DNA of 35,259 nt from Alphaproteobacteria bacterium (GTDB lineage: Bacteria; Pseudomonadota; Alphaproteobacteria; Bin95), in the NCBI GenBank assembly GCA_022827685.1, contig JAJEIH010000118.1, forward strand, positions 1 to 35,259, in the 5' to 3' direction. How positions within the stretch are numbered: position 1 is the first letter of the stretch; every line of letters starts with the position of its first letter. The notes beneath the pieces are model-generated. The model did no database searches, was not told the DNA's origin, and saw only the letters and a list, made by a program, of their open reading frames with translations. A program made the position numbers and the translations under genes. Positions 14,735-23,277 of this stretch are shown piece after piece.

Positions 14735-16318
14735 TTAAATGTCGGTCTCGACGAAGCGCATTGCCTGGCGGGCCGTGCGGCGCACCATCTTGCGGCGCAC
14801 CGGCGAATGCAGCAGGCGGTTGAGCGCCGCAAGCGCCAGCTCACCGGACCGTCCCGCCTCGCCCGAAGCCAGCAGGCTGCGCACCGATGACGCCGTCTTC
14901 ACCAGATGGACGGAGACGATGTAGCGGTCCTGGCCGTGGTCGAGGAGCGTGTGCTTTACCCCGGCGAAAAAGGCGTCCGGGTCCGCAACCGTCCAGTCCT
15001 CCGGGTCCACCCTGTCGTCCTGATGCCCGATATTGCGACCGGAGAAACAGGCCATCTGCAGCAGACCCGACGGCCACAGTTCCGGAAACTTCGAACAGAG
15101 GCCGAGCACTGCGTCCGCAAAGGTGAGGCCGTGGGTCAGGTCGAGCCAGCCGAAATCGCTTCCATAGGGCTGGTCGAGGTCCTCCAGGTGCCTGAGGTTG
15201 AAGCGCACCATGTTGAGCGCATTGGCCCCCAGCAGGCTGCGGAAAAGGTCGAGCGCCGGCGCGGCGCCGCGCCCGGCGGTGAACGCCATCGCCCTGTTGG
15301 CGTTCAGGCCGTCATAGTCCGCCGCGGCGGGCGCCGCTCCGTTCGGTTCCGATCCGAAACTCTCCAGGGCTGCGCCGTAGCCGCGGAACTCGGGGATCAG
15401 GTCCTCGCGAAACGCCGCCGCCAGACCCCTCACCAGCGAAAGCAGGACCGGTTCCGCGATGTCCTCGCCCAGCCGGCGGACCAGTGCCCCGGCCTTGGTC
15501 ACATAGATGGCGGAGTGGCCGAAACCGGCATAGTGGGCGAGCGCGGACCGGGCCAGCCCGCGCTCCATGGCGCCCCAGGCGTCGCCGGTGGCGACCGCGC
15601 CGCGGGTCAGGCGGATGGCGCAAGCTTCGTCTTCCTCCTCGACCGCCCGGCAGAAAGCCTCCTCGTCCCATGCCTCGACGCCTTCGGCATAGGGGTAGCG
15701 CCGCTCGCGCAGGGTGTCTTCGGCCATGTGGCCGACGGCCTCCAGAAGGCAGATGAGCCGGTCCTCGGACCCGTCCTCATGCTCGTCGTAAAGCGCGAGC
15801 CAGTCCGCCGCGCCGGCATAGGCATGCGTCCATCCGAACTCCAGCCTGTCATGCGACCAGCGGATCGCTTCCTTTATGGCGCGCACGGGGTCGACGCCGA
15901 TCCGCGCAATCCGGGCGATCTCGCGCGCCAGCCGCTCATAGTCATGGTCGCGGAAGCCCTGCTTCAGGTCGTCAAGCGATTTCGACAGGCGCTTCCCGAC
16001 GGGCGGATCGACGATCTCGATCCACACATCGCCGCTGCGGACCTCGACCGGATAGACGCGCAGCCTGTCGCCGTCGCGCTGGTTCTCGCCCGTCTCCAGG
16101 TCGAACTTCCAGTTGTGCCAATTGCAGGTGAGCAGGCAGTCGCCGTCGAGCGTCCCTTCGCGCAGCGGATAGCCCTCATGCGGGCAGCGGTTGTTGCAGG
16201 CGCGGATGCCTTTCACGGTGTCGAAGAGAGCGATCTGGCGGCCATCCAGCCGGAAGACCGTCCGGCCCTTGCGGCGAAGCTCCTCGACGCTGACGGCCCT
16301 GATCCAGCCTTGGTGCAT
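14735..16318 (-). CDS. Rieske [2Fe-2S] protein fused to a large unrecognised helical domain
   Basis: Residues 1-105 form a Rieske domain with CPH at 45-47 and CNWH at 65-68, the C-x-H...C-x2-H spacing that ligates a [2Fe-2S] cluster. The remaining 420 residues are not the catalytic domain of a ring-hydroxylating oxygenase as far as I can tell. They look mostly alpha-helical and carry scattered histidine motifs (WTHAYAGAADW, AHYAGFGHSA, LTHGLTFADA, HTLLDHGQDRY, VSVHLVKTAS). A distant relation to questin-oxidase-like or other helical oxidases is possible but unproven. The start at 16318 has a GGGAGG site; an earlier in-frame start at 16432 is rejected. It follows the amidohydrolase by 58 bp. 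An electron-accepting oxygenase or oxidase acting on the compound taken up by the neighbouring binding protein is an inference. Confidence 0.85.
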   Translation of the reverse strand: MHQGWIRAVSVEELRRKGRTVFRLDGRQIALFDTVKGIRACNNRCPHEGYPLREGTLDGDCLLTCNWHNWKFDLETGENQRDGDRLRVYPVEVRSGDVWIEIVDPPVGKRLSKSLDDLKQGFRDHDYERLAREIARIARIGVDPVRAIKEAIRWSHDRLEFGWTHAYAGAADWLALYDEHEDGSEDRLICLLEAVGHMAEDTLRERRYPYAEGVEAWDEEAFCRAVEEEDEACAIRLTRGAVATGDAWGAMERGLARSALAHYAGFGHSAIYVTKAGALVRRLGEDIAEPVLLSLVRGLAAAFREDLIPEFRGYGAALESFGSEPNGAAPAAADYDGLNANRAMAFTAGRGAAPALDLFRSLLGANALNMVRFNLRHLEDLDQPYGSDFGWLDLTHGLTFADAVLGLCSKFPELWPSGLLQMACFSGRNIGHQDDRVDPEDWTVADPDAFFAGVKHTLLDHGQDRYIVSVHLVKTASSVRSLLASGEAGRSGELALAALNRLLHSPVRRKMVRRTARQAMRFVETDI

Positions 16319-16376
16319 CGTCGGGCCTCCCGGTAGCCATCTCCCGGAATCTAGTGCGGTTTGCCGGGATGTCACC

Positions 16377-17357
16377 TCACAACCCGAGCAAACGCGCCGT
16401 CGAACAGGACAGGATTTCGGCCCGCTGGGCATCCGTGAGGGGAGTGTCGTCCACGACCTTGCGGGGCGCGGGGTCGCCGATGGGGAAGGGGTAGTCGGAG
16501 CCGAGCATCACGCGCTCCGCCCCCATCAGGTCCACCAGGAAACGGAGCGCATCCGGCCGGAACACGCAGCTGTCCACATAGAGCCGCGAGAGGCCTTCCG
16601 CCGGGTCGGCATACTGGCCCGGATGGGCATCGACGTTCCTCACCAGACGGCCGAGCGCGAAGGGCAGCGCCGCCCCGCCATGGCTCAGGATCAGCCTGGC
16701 GCCGGCGTATTTCAGCACGTGGCCCGAAAACAGGATCCGCGCCACGGCCACGGTCGTGTCCGCCAGCCTGCCGACCGCATTGACCATGTCGTAATCCACG
16801 ACGCGCGGGTCGCTTGTCACATACATCGGATGGACATAGAGCACGGCCCCGCGCTCATGCGCCGCCGCCCAGAAGGGCTCCAGGGACGGGTGGTCGAGCA
16901 CGCCGGAATCGCCATGCGGCTGCGTGCCGATCATGAAGCCGCGGAAGCCGTGGTCGAGCGCCTCGCAAAGCACCTCGGCGGCACGCTCGCCGTCCTGCAG
17001 CGGCACGCCGGCCAGCGGGATCAGGCGTTCCTCGCCCTCGCAGGCCCGCCAGAGCGCCTCGTTGCAGAAGCGGTTCCAGTCCGCCCCGGTCCCGCCGTCC
17101 AGCTCGTAGCCGAAGCTGTCGGTCCAGGGCGCGACCACCTGCCGGTCGAGGCCCTGCTCGTCCATCCAGGCCAAGCGTTGATCGGCTTCGCGCAGCTTCG
17201 GGTTGACCGGGCGCGTCGGGTCCCTTCCCCCGAAGGCGAGCCGGAAGCGCCCGTCCTCATGCAGGCATTCGACCCCGTCGAAGCGGGCCGCTCCCCGGGC
17301 CAGCGTGTCGAACACCGTCTGGGGAACGTAATGGGCATGCGAGTCGATGACCTTCAC
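16377..17357 (-). CDS. ACMSD-like amidohydrolase (metal-dependent decarboxylase/hydrolase)
   Basis: The protein of 326 residues is an amidohydrolase-2 family TIM barrel. Counting from the GTG start, His7, His9, His176, His226 and Asp288 closely match the zinc ligands and catalytic histidine of Pseudomonas ACMSD (His9, His11, His177, His228, Asp294). This supports a metal-dependent nonhydrolytic decarboxylase or a lactone/amide hydrolase. The start is a GTG at 17357, preceded by GGAG at a normal distance and followed at once by KVIDSHAH, as in relatives. Upstream ATGs would extend into the promoter region of the divergent molybdenum hydroxylase gene. It probably leads the operon amidohydrolase, Rieske fusion, binding protein, amidase. 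Confidence 0.9.
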   Translation of the reverse strand: MKVIDSHAHYVPQTVFDTLARGAARFDGVECLHEDGRFRLAFGGRDPTRPVNPKLREADQRLAWMDEQGLDRQVVAPWTDSFGYELDGGTGADWNRFCNEALWRACEGEERLIPLAGVPLQDGERAAEVLCEALDHGFRGFMIGTQPHGDSGVLDHPSLEPFWAAAHERGAVLYVHPMYVTSDPRVVDYDMVNAVGRLADTTVAVARILFSGHVLKYAGARLILSHGGAALPFALGRLVRNVDAHPGQYADPAEGLSRLYVDSCVFRPDALRFLVDLMGAERVMLGSDYPFPIGDPAPRKVVDDTPLTDAQRAEILSCSTARLLGL

Positions 17358-17451
17358 CGGAGCACTCCGTTCGTGAATCGGGACGAAGCGCATCATTGCC
17401 GGAGCGTCCGGCAATGCCAAGAATGACCCGATGCGCGGGGGAGGCGGGGCG

Positions 17452-19764
17452 TTGAGCGAAATCGGCAAGCCGAGAAGACGGGTGGAGGACGGCCGGCTGG
17501 TGACGGGCCGGGGCCGCTATGCCGACGACTTCACGCCCGAAGCGGCGGCCTATGCCTTCGTCCTGCGCAGCCCCCATGCCCATGCCCGCATATGCGGGAT
17601 CGAAACGTCGCGCGCCGCGGCCCTGCCCGGCGTGCTCGCCGTGCTGACGGGCGCCGACGCGGCCGCCGACGGGATGGGGCCGATCCCGCACAATCCGGAC
17701 TGGCAGGGCGGGCCCGATGTCGAACTGCGCCTGCCGGACGGCTTCGAGGTTGCGCTTGTGCCGAACCTGCCCCTGCCGGTCGATACCGTGCGCTATTGCG
17801 GCGAGGCGGTGGCTCTGGTCGTGGCCGAAACCGCGGCCCTGGCGGCCGACGCGGCGGAGCTGGTTGCGGTGGACTACGAGCCCCTGCCGGCCGTGACGGA
17901 TGCGCGGGCGGCCATGGGCGGCGCCGCGCCGCAGCTCTGGCCCGACTGTGCGAACAATCTGGCGCTCACCTGCGAGGTCGGCGACCGCGAGGCGGTGGAG
18001 GCGGCCTTCGCGGACGCGGCCCATGTCGTGACGCTCGAAAGCCATATCCACCGCGTCAACGGCGTGCCCATGGAGCCGCGCAGCGTCGTCGGCGAATACG
18101 ACGCCCGCACGGAGTTCTACACCCTGCGCGCCGCCTCCGGGCGCGGCGCCGTGCAGACGCGCGAGCGGCTGGCGGCGGTGCTCGGCGTGCCGCTGGAGAA
18201 GTGCCGGGCCGTATTCGGCGACATGGGCGGCAATTTCGGCACGAGAAACGCCTTCTCGCCCGAATTCGCGCTGATTCCCTGGGCGGCGAGGCGCACCGGG
18301 CGGCCGGTAAAGTGGACGGCGGACCGCCGCGAATGCTTCCTGAGCGACTATCAGGCCCGCGACCTCCGTTCCGAGGCGGCGCTGGCGCTCGACGAGGACG
18401 GCAATTTCCTGGCGCTCCGGGGCGTGAACACGCTCAATCTCGGCGCCTACACGGTCTATTTCTGGCCACTGCGCAAGGGCCTCTCGATGATGCAGGGGAC
18501 CTACCGGATACCCGCCGTCCATTTCCGGGGCCATGCGGTGCTTACCAACACGGCGCCGACCGCCGTCTATCGCAGCGCCGGCCGGCCCGAGGCCATCTAC
18601 ATGATCGAGCGGCTGATCGACCTCGCGGCCGGAGAGCACGGCTTCGACCGGGTCGAACTGCGCCGGCGGAACCTGATTGCGCCGGAGGCCATGCCGTTCA
18701 CCAACGCGGTCGGCGTCACCTATGACAGCGGCGACTACGCCGCCGGCATGGACAAGGCGCTCGAGGCGGCCGACTGGGCGGGCTTCGAGACGCGGCGCGC
18801 CGCATCCCGCCGGCGGGGGCGCCTCCGGGGCATTGCGGTCGCCAACTATATCGAGGTGACGAGCGGCATTCCCCGCGAGCGGGTGGAGGTCCGGGCGCTG
18901 GCGGACGGCACGATAGAACTGGTCGTCGGCACGATGAGCAGCGGACAGGGCCACGAGACCAGCTTCCCGCAGCTTGCCGCCGACTGGCTGGGCGTGCCGT
19001 TCGAGCGCATCCGCTATGTCGCCAACGACACGGAGCGCGTGTCGGTCGGCGGCGGTTCGCATTCCGGCCGCTCCATGCGGCTCGCCAGCATCGCCATCGA
19101 CAAGGCGGTGGCGGCATTGGTGGAGCGGGGCAAGGCCATTGCCGCCCGCGCGCTGCAGGCTGCACCCGAGGACATCGCCTGGCGCGGAGGCGCGTTCCAC
19201 GCTGCGGGCGGCGCCAGCCTCGGCCTCGCCGAAGCCGCGGCCCTTGCCGACGGGCCGCTGGAAGGCATCGGCGACATCACCGACCGATCCGGCGGCTATC
19301 CCTACGGCGCGCATGTCTGCGAGGTCGAAGTCGATCCCGAGACGGGCCATGTCTGTGTCGCGGCGTGGACGGCGCTCGACGATGTCGGCCTCGCGGTCAA
19401 TCCGCTGATCCTGCACGGGCAGGCGCAGGGCGCGGTGGCGCAGGGCCTCGGCCAGGCGCTGATGGAGGCGGTCTGCTACACGCCGGAGGACGGCCAGCTG
19501 GTCACCGGCTCGTTCATGGATTACGCCATGCCGCGGGCCGACACGGTGCCGCCGATCCACACGCTGATAACGGAGGTGCCGGCGAGTTCGCACCCCTTCG
19601 GCATCCGCCCTGGCGGCGAGGGCGGCACCACGCCCGCGCTCGGCCTCCTTGCCAACGCCGTCTGCCACGCGCTCGGCGATCTCGGCGTCCGGCATATCGA
19701 AATGCCGCTGACGCCCGAGCGCGTGTGGCGGGCGATCCGGGACGCGCAGCGGAACCGCCGGTAG
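17452..19764 (+). CDS. CoxL/XdhB-type molybdenum hydroxylase large subunit
   Basis: This is the molybdopterin-binding large subunit of the xanthine dehydrogenase / CO dehydrogenase family (about 770 residues, normal length). The N-terminal a/b hammerhead begins RRVEDGRLVTGRGRYADD, and molybdenum-cofactor loops such as GDMGGNFGTRN follow. The active-site loop reads VYRSAGR at 372-378, like the AYRGAGR of form-II enzymes rather than the AYxCSFR of true CO dehydrogenase. The catalytic glutamate is Glu723 in GEGGTTP. A TTG start at 17452 is preferred because GGGGGAGG lies just upstream and relatives start with SEIGKP; ATG at 17431 is the alternative. No genes for the FAD or [2Fe-2S] subunits are nearby, which is unusual. 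CO oxidation is unlikely; hydroxylation of an aldehyde or N-heterocycle is plausible. Confidence 0.93.
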   Translation: MSEIGKPRRRVEDGRLVTGRGRYADDFTPEAAAYAFVLRSPHAHARICGIETSRAAALPGVLAVLTGADAAADGMGPIPHNPDWQGGPDVELRLPDGFEVALVPNLPLPVDTVRYCGEAVALVVAETAALAADAAELVAVDYEPLPAVTDARAAMGGAAPQLWPDCANNLALTCEVGDREAVEAAFADAAHVVTLESHIHRVNGVPMEPRSVVGEYDARTEFYTLRAASGRGAVQTRERLAAVLGVPLEKCRAVFGDMGGNFGTRNAFSPEFALIPWAARRTGRPVKWTADRRECFLSDYQARDLRSEAALALDEDGNFLALRGVNTLNLGAYTVYFWPLRKGLSMMQGTYRIPAVHFRGHAVLTNTAPTAVYRSAGRPEAIYMIERLIDLAAGEHGFDRVELRRRNLIAPEAMPFTNAVGVTYDSGDYAAGMDKALEAADWAGFETRRAASRRRGRLRGIAVANYIEVTSGIPRERVEVRALADGTIELVVGTMSSGQGHETSFPQLAADWLGVPFERIRYVANDTERVSVGGGSHSGRSMRLASIAIDKAVAALVERGKAIAARALQAAPEDIAWRGGAFHAAGGASLGLAEAAALADGPLEGIGDITDRSGGYPYGAHVCEVEVDPETGHVCVAAWTALDDVGLAVNPLILHGQAQGAVAQGLGQALMEAVCYTPEDGQLVTGSFMDYAMPRADTVPPIHTLITEVPASSHPFGIRPGGEGGTTPALGLLANAVCHALGDLGVRHIEMPLTPERVWRAIRDAQRNRR

Positions 19765-19770
19765 CCCCCC

Positions 19771-20493
19771 TTACCCGATGGCGCAGCCGAAGCCTCCGTC
19801 CACGGAGATCGTCTGGCCGGTGACGAAGCCGGCGAGGTCGGAGGCGAGGAAGAGCGCCACCTTCGCCATGTCGTCTGGCAGGCCCCAGCGGCCGAGCGGC
19901 GTGCGCGCGACGATCCCGCGGTCCGCCTCTTCGTTCTGCTTGAAGCGGTCGGTCATCTGCGTGTGGACATAGCCCGGCGCGACGGCGTTGACGCGGATGC
20001 CGTCGCCGCCCCAGGCCACGGCCAGCGTCTTTGTCATCTGCACGATGCCGGCCTTGCTCGCCCCGTAGCCCGGATTGCCCTGGCTGCCGAAGAAGGCCGT
20101 CATCGAGGAGAGGTTGATGACCGAGCCCGGGCGCGCGGCGAGCCGGTCATGCAGCAGGGTCGCGAGATGCAGGCCGGCGCCGAGGTTGACCTCCAGCACC
20201 CGGCGGAAGGTCTCGGGCTCGTATTCCGCCCGCCGGTAGGCGACCATGCCGGCATTGTTGACCAGCACGTCCAGCCGGTCGAACCGTGCCGCCAGCGCGC
20301 GCCGCTGTTCCTCGTCGCCGACATCGACGGTGTGGAACTCGATCCCGTCAAGGTCGCTCTCATAGGTATCGCGCGGCCTCGTGCCCGTCGCCGCCACTTC
20401 CGCGCCGGCGTCGCGGAAGGCCGTCGCCATGGCGTTGCCGATGCCGCTCGACCCGCCGGTCACCAATATCCTGTAGCCGTCGAATCGCAGCAT
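19771..20493 (-). CDS. SDR-family oxidoreductase (FabG-like)
   Basis: A classical 240-residue short-chain dehydrogenase with TGGSSGIG at 12-19, NNAG at 79-82, Ser129/Ser130 and the YGASK motif (Tyr143, Lys147), ending in the usual TGQTISVDGGFG. It would oxidise or reduce a hydroxyl/keto group with NAD(P). It is the last gene of the five-gene minus-strand operon, starting only 3 bp after the stop of the PaiB-like gene, so translation is probably coupled. Its end lies 6 bp from the end of the convergent molybdenum hydroxylase gene. Fatty-acid FabG is unlikely in this context; a catabolic dehydrogenase is more probable. Confidence 0.93.
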   Translation of the reverse strand: MLRFDGYRILVTGGSSGIGNAMATAFRDAGAEVAATGTRPRDTYESDLDGIEFHTVDVGDEEQRRALAARFDRLDVLVNNAGMVAYRRAEYEPETFRRVLEVNLGAGLHLATLLHDRLAARPGSVINLSSMTAFFGSQGNPGYGASKAGIVQMTKTLAVAWGGDGIRVNAVAPGYVHTQMTDRFKQNEEADRGIVARTPLGRWGLPDDMAKVALFLASDLAGFVTGQTISVDGGFGCAIG

Positions 20494-20496
20494 GGG

Positions 20497-21135
20497 TCAG
20501 TCCGCCTCCGGCAGGTTCCGCATCAGGCCCGCAAGCAGCGCCGTCTCCATCCCGAAGCCCGCTGCCTCGACATGGCCGGCGGCGGTCAGCCGTGCCGTAT
20601 CAGGCCTGTTCTGGTTCAGCTTCCAGGTGCCGTCCACCGCCTCCACCTCAAGCTCGACCGGCAGGATCGCCCGCATCAGCCCTTCCAATTGGCGCTCGGG
20701 GACCTTGGTTGTCCGCCAGGGCCGCTTGGGCCGCAGCCGTTCCTCGAATTGCGCCGCCAGTTCATCCAGATGGCCCCGGATCGTCTCTTCCGGACGAAGC
20801 CGCAGCACACCGCGCAGATGCACCGCCACATAGTTCCATGTCGGCACCAGCCCGGGGTCGGCCTCGTACCAGTCCGGCGAGATGTAGCCGTCCGGGCCGC
20901 CGACCGCCAGCACGGCCGGCCGCTCTCCATCCTCCAGGCACCGCAGGATCGGGTTGGGCCGGGCGAGATGGGCGTGGACCGCACTGCCGTCCTCCGCCAG
21001 CAGGAACGGGATGTGACTGAGCAAGGGCCCGCCGGCGTCGCCCGCGCTGACAGCGAGGACGCCGAAGCCGCGCTCTCTCGCAAAGGCCAGGTTGGCCGCC
21101 CGCGAAGCCCGCCGGAACAGCGGGGACGGGTGCAT
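20497..21135 (-). CDS. PaiB-type FMN-binding split-barrel protein
   Basis: The 212-residue protein belongs to the PaiB family, named FMN-binding negative transcriptional regulators after Bacillus PaiB. Diagnostic segments are LLSHIPFLL near residues 36-44, VHAHLARPNP, GGPDGYISPDWY near 80-91, VPTWNYVAVHLRG, and WKLNQNRP near the C-terminus. The true biochemical role of the family is uncertain and may be flavin- or heme-linked rather than regulatory. The ATG at 21135 has GGGAGG upstream; a longer frame reaching 21540 overlaps the previous gene and is rejected. It sits 16 bp after the tandem CMD gene and 3 bp before the SDR. Confidence 0.9.
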   Translation of the reverse strand: MHPSPLFRRASRAANLAFARERGFGVLAVSAGDAGGPLLSHIPFLLAEDGSAVHAHLARPNPILRCLEDGERPAVLAVGGPDGYISPDWYEADPGLVPTWNYVAVHLRGVLRLRPEETIRGHLDELAAQFEERLRPKRPWRTTKVPERQLEGLMRAILPVELEVEAVDGTWKLNQNRPDTARLTAAGHVEAAGFGMETALLAGLMRNLPEAD

Positions 21136-21151
21136 GCGCCTGCCTCCCGCC

Positions 21152-22330
21152 TCAGCCTGCCGGGAACCGGCCGTCGGGTGCCCAGACCGTGTCGCCTTCC
21201 TCATGCGGCGCGCCGCTGCTGCGCAGGACTTGCGAATACATGCGCCAGTGGGAAATCGCCGCCACGAGTTCAAGGAGTTCGGGCAGGGTTCCGAACGCCG
21301 CCTCGCAGGCCGCCCAGGCCTCGTCGCCGACCGCGCCTGTTTCCAGCGTGTCGTCGGTCGCCATGAGCGCCGCGCGCTCGGCTGCGGTGAAATCCGTGTC
21401 CTCCAGGGGCCTTCGGACCGCGAGCAGGTCCGTGTCGCTGACGCCGATCCGCCGGCAGAACGGCACATGGCGCGCCCATTCCACCGCCGAGCCGGTCCGC
21501 CAGGCGGTCCGCATGATGACCAGTTCGCGTACGCGGGCATCCAGCACGCCGTTATAGAGAAGGCGCGAGAGCAGGCCGTTCAACGCCCTCGCAAGCGGTG
21601 GATGCTGCAGCAGCAGCCGGTAGGGCGCGCGCCGCGCCTGTCCGTCATCGAGGCCGAGTTCTGTCCCTCGGGCCGCGGATTCGTCGGGCTGGAGCAGCGG
21701 CAGAACGGGGTCGTCGTCCACGCCTTCCCGTCCCGCTAGGCCGCCTGAAACGCCGATCTCGGGCTCCGGCGGCGTCTCGCCGTCGGGTGGCCAGGGCGCC
21801 ACGCCTTCCTCAAGCGGGACGCGCAGGGTGCGCAGCAATTGCGAGAACATGCGCCAATTGCCGATTGCCGCCAGAAGCTCGATTCCCTGCGCGGGGCCGC
21901 CGAGGGTTTCGAGACATTCCGCCATCGTTGCGGGCGATACGGCGCCGGTGTCGAGCGTCTCGTCCACGGCGGCGAGCACGGCGCGCTCCGGCTGGCCGTA
22001 GCCGGTGAAACCGCGCCAGTCGCGCACGCCCAGAATGTCGGTTTCTTCCATGCCGAGGTCGCGGGCGACACGCCAGTGCTGCGTCCATTCATAGAGAGAC
22101 GCCGTCCGCCATGCGATGCGCATGATGAGGAGTTCGCGCAGCCGCTCGTCCAGGATCCGGCCCTTGTAAAGCAGCATGATGAGCAGCGTCTGGATCGCCT
22201 TGGCGAGCGGCGGGTGGTGCAGCAGGGCCCGCATCACCTCGAGACGCGCAAGGTCGGGATGGATGCGCACCTCGCCGCCGCGCGCGACGGCCTCCTCGAC
22301 GGAAAGCGGCGCTATGCGGTGCCCGGTCAT
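21152..22330 (-). CDS. tandem carboxymuconolactone-decarboxylase-like protein (two fused domains)
   Basis: This 392-residue protein is an internal duplication of a CMD/AhpD-fold domain. ELLIMRIAWRT at 66-76 is repeated as ELVIMRTAWRT at 269-279, and Glu81/His85 recur as Glu284/His288, a shift of 203 residues. The segments around AIGNWRMFSQLLR (155-167) and AISHWRMYSQVLR (358-370) also repeat. There is no CxxC pair, so alkylhydroperoxide-reductase activity of the AhpD type is unlikely. The domain linker (about 185-232) is acidic and probably disordered. The start codon overlaps the TauD-like stop as ATGA (22327-22330), showing coupling. A decarboxylase or lactone-processing function in a ring or dicarboxylate pathway is only inferred. 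Confidence 0.88.
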   Translation of the reverse strand: MTGHRIAPLSVEEAVARGGEVRIHPDLARLEVMRALLHHPPLAKAIQTLLIMLLYKGRILDERLRELLIMRIAWRTASLYEWTQHWRVARDLGMEETDILGVRDWRGFTGYGQPERAVLAAVDETLDTGAVSPATMAECLETLGGPAQGIELLAAIGNWRMFSQLLRTLRVPLEEGVAPWPPDGETPPEPEIGVSGGLAGREGVDDDPVLPLLQPDESAARGTELGLDDGQARRAPYRLLLQHPPLARALNGLLSRLLYNGVLDARVRELVIMRTAWRTGSAVEWARHVPFCRRIGVSDTDLLAVRRPLEDTDFTAAERAALMATDDTLETGAVGDEAWAACEAAFGTLPELLELVAAISHWRMYSQVLRSSGAPHEEGDTVWAPDGRFPAG

Positions 22331-23277
22331 GGACGGTCTCCGGTGGCAACGGATGGCTTCGGCGCGATGCCGCCTCCGGCGCGGTCGTGCCGGGCGTGCA
22401 TGGTCATGGTCTCCGGGCGCGGCGGCCAGTCCGGCATCATCAGCCAGAGGCGCAGCATGTGCCGCTTGCGCTCCGGGTCAGGTGAATCCCGGTAGTCGGC
22501 CCGGCCGTGAAGAATGAGCCGGTTATTGAGGAACTGCATATCGCCCGGTTCGAGGTCCATCTCATAGGCGAGGTCGGACCGCGCGGCTGTTCGACTTACC
22601 GCCTCCAGCGCCTCGCGCTCCAGTGGCGAGAGCGGCACTCCCGCCTTCTCGGCATTGCGGATGGCGATCGGCAGCAGGAAGGCGGCGAACCGGCCGTCGA
22701 TTTCGCCGAACACCGGCACCCGGTGCGGGGTGGTCGGGGGCGCGCCGGCGGCTTTGTCCTCCTGCCGGCTGGTGTAGTGGAAGCCTCTCCGCAGCACCGG
22801 AACGAGGTCGGGCCGTTCCGCCAGCACGGCGTTATGCACCGCGGCCGAACTCGCGATGCGGCTTTCCCCGCCGCGGGCGGCTTTCTTCAGGCAAAGCAGC
22901 CCCACGACATCGACCGGGTCCATGTGCATTTCGAGCGCGCCGCCCACCGTGTAGTAGCGCCCGGCTTCCCCGATGTCGCGGACATGGCCGATCCGGTCGC
23001 CCTTGTAGCTCTGCGAGACGGCGATGCCGAGCGCCTCGCCGAGCCCGCTGAAGATCGCCGTTGCCGTTTCTTCGCCATAGCGCGCGACCGGCAGGCCCCG
23101 GACCAGTGCGAGGCCGTGCCCGCTCTCCAGCCCGGCCCGTATCTCGGACAGGCGCGGCAGATCGAAGCGGCCCGCTTCCAGCGATGCGATCTCCGCCGGG
23201 GCAAGGTCGATACACCAGGACCGGTCGGCGGCGAGGTCCGCGGCCCGCCAGACATGCGGGCCCTCGGCCGGCTTCAT
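22327..23277 (-). CDS. TauD/TfdA-family Fe(II)/2-oxoglutarate dioxygenase
   Basis: This 316-residue protein carries the facial triad of iron/2-oxoglutarate dioxygenases: His118 and Asp120 in EMHMDP and distal His257 in LILHGRADY. Arg276 in HMLRLW probably binds the 2-oxoglutarate carboxylate. The family hydroxylates taurine, phenoxyacetates, gamma-butyrobetaine and many other substrates, so the reaction class is clear and the substrate unknown. The start at 23277 is an ATGA overlap with the CMD stop, and its own stop is an ATGA overlap with the tandem CMD start. A long frame continuing upstream to 24921 is a shadow across the divergent hydrolase and is rejected. Confidence 0.94.
   Translation of the reverse strand: MKPAEGPHVWRAADLAADRSWCIDLAPAEIASLEAGRFDLPRLSEIRAGLESGHGLALVRGLPVARYGEETATAIFSGLGEALGIAVSQSYKGDRIGHVRDIGEAGRYYTVGGALEMHMDPVDVVGLLCLKKAARGGESRIASSAAVHNAVLAERPDLVPVLRRGFHYTSRQEDKAAGAPPTTPHRVPVFGEIDGRFAAFLLPIAIRNAEKAGVPLSPLEREALEAVSRTAARSDLAYEMDLEPGDMQFLNNRLILHGRADYRDSPDPERKRHMLRLWLMMPDWPPRPETMTMHARHDRAGGGIAPKPSVATGDRP

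Noticed and set aside
12671-14890. Plus-strand open frame of 739 codons
   Set aside because: Antisense to the solute-binding protein and amidase genes; composition typical of a high-GC shadow frame.
17257-19695. Minus-strand open frame of 812 codons
   Set aside because: Antisense shadow of the molybdenum hydroxylase gene; arginine, histidine and glycine-rich with no recognisable motif.
17452-19764. Aerobic CO dehydrogenase (true CoxL)
   Set aside because: The active-site loop lacks the cysteine-containing AYxCSFR signature, and no coxM/coxS genes are adjacent.
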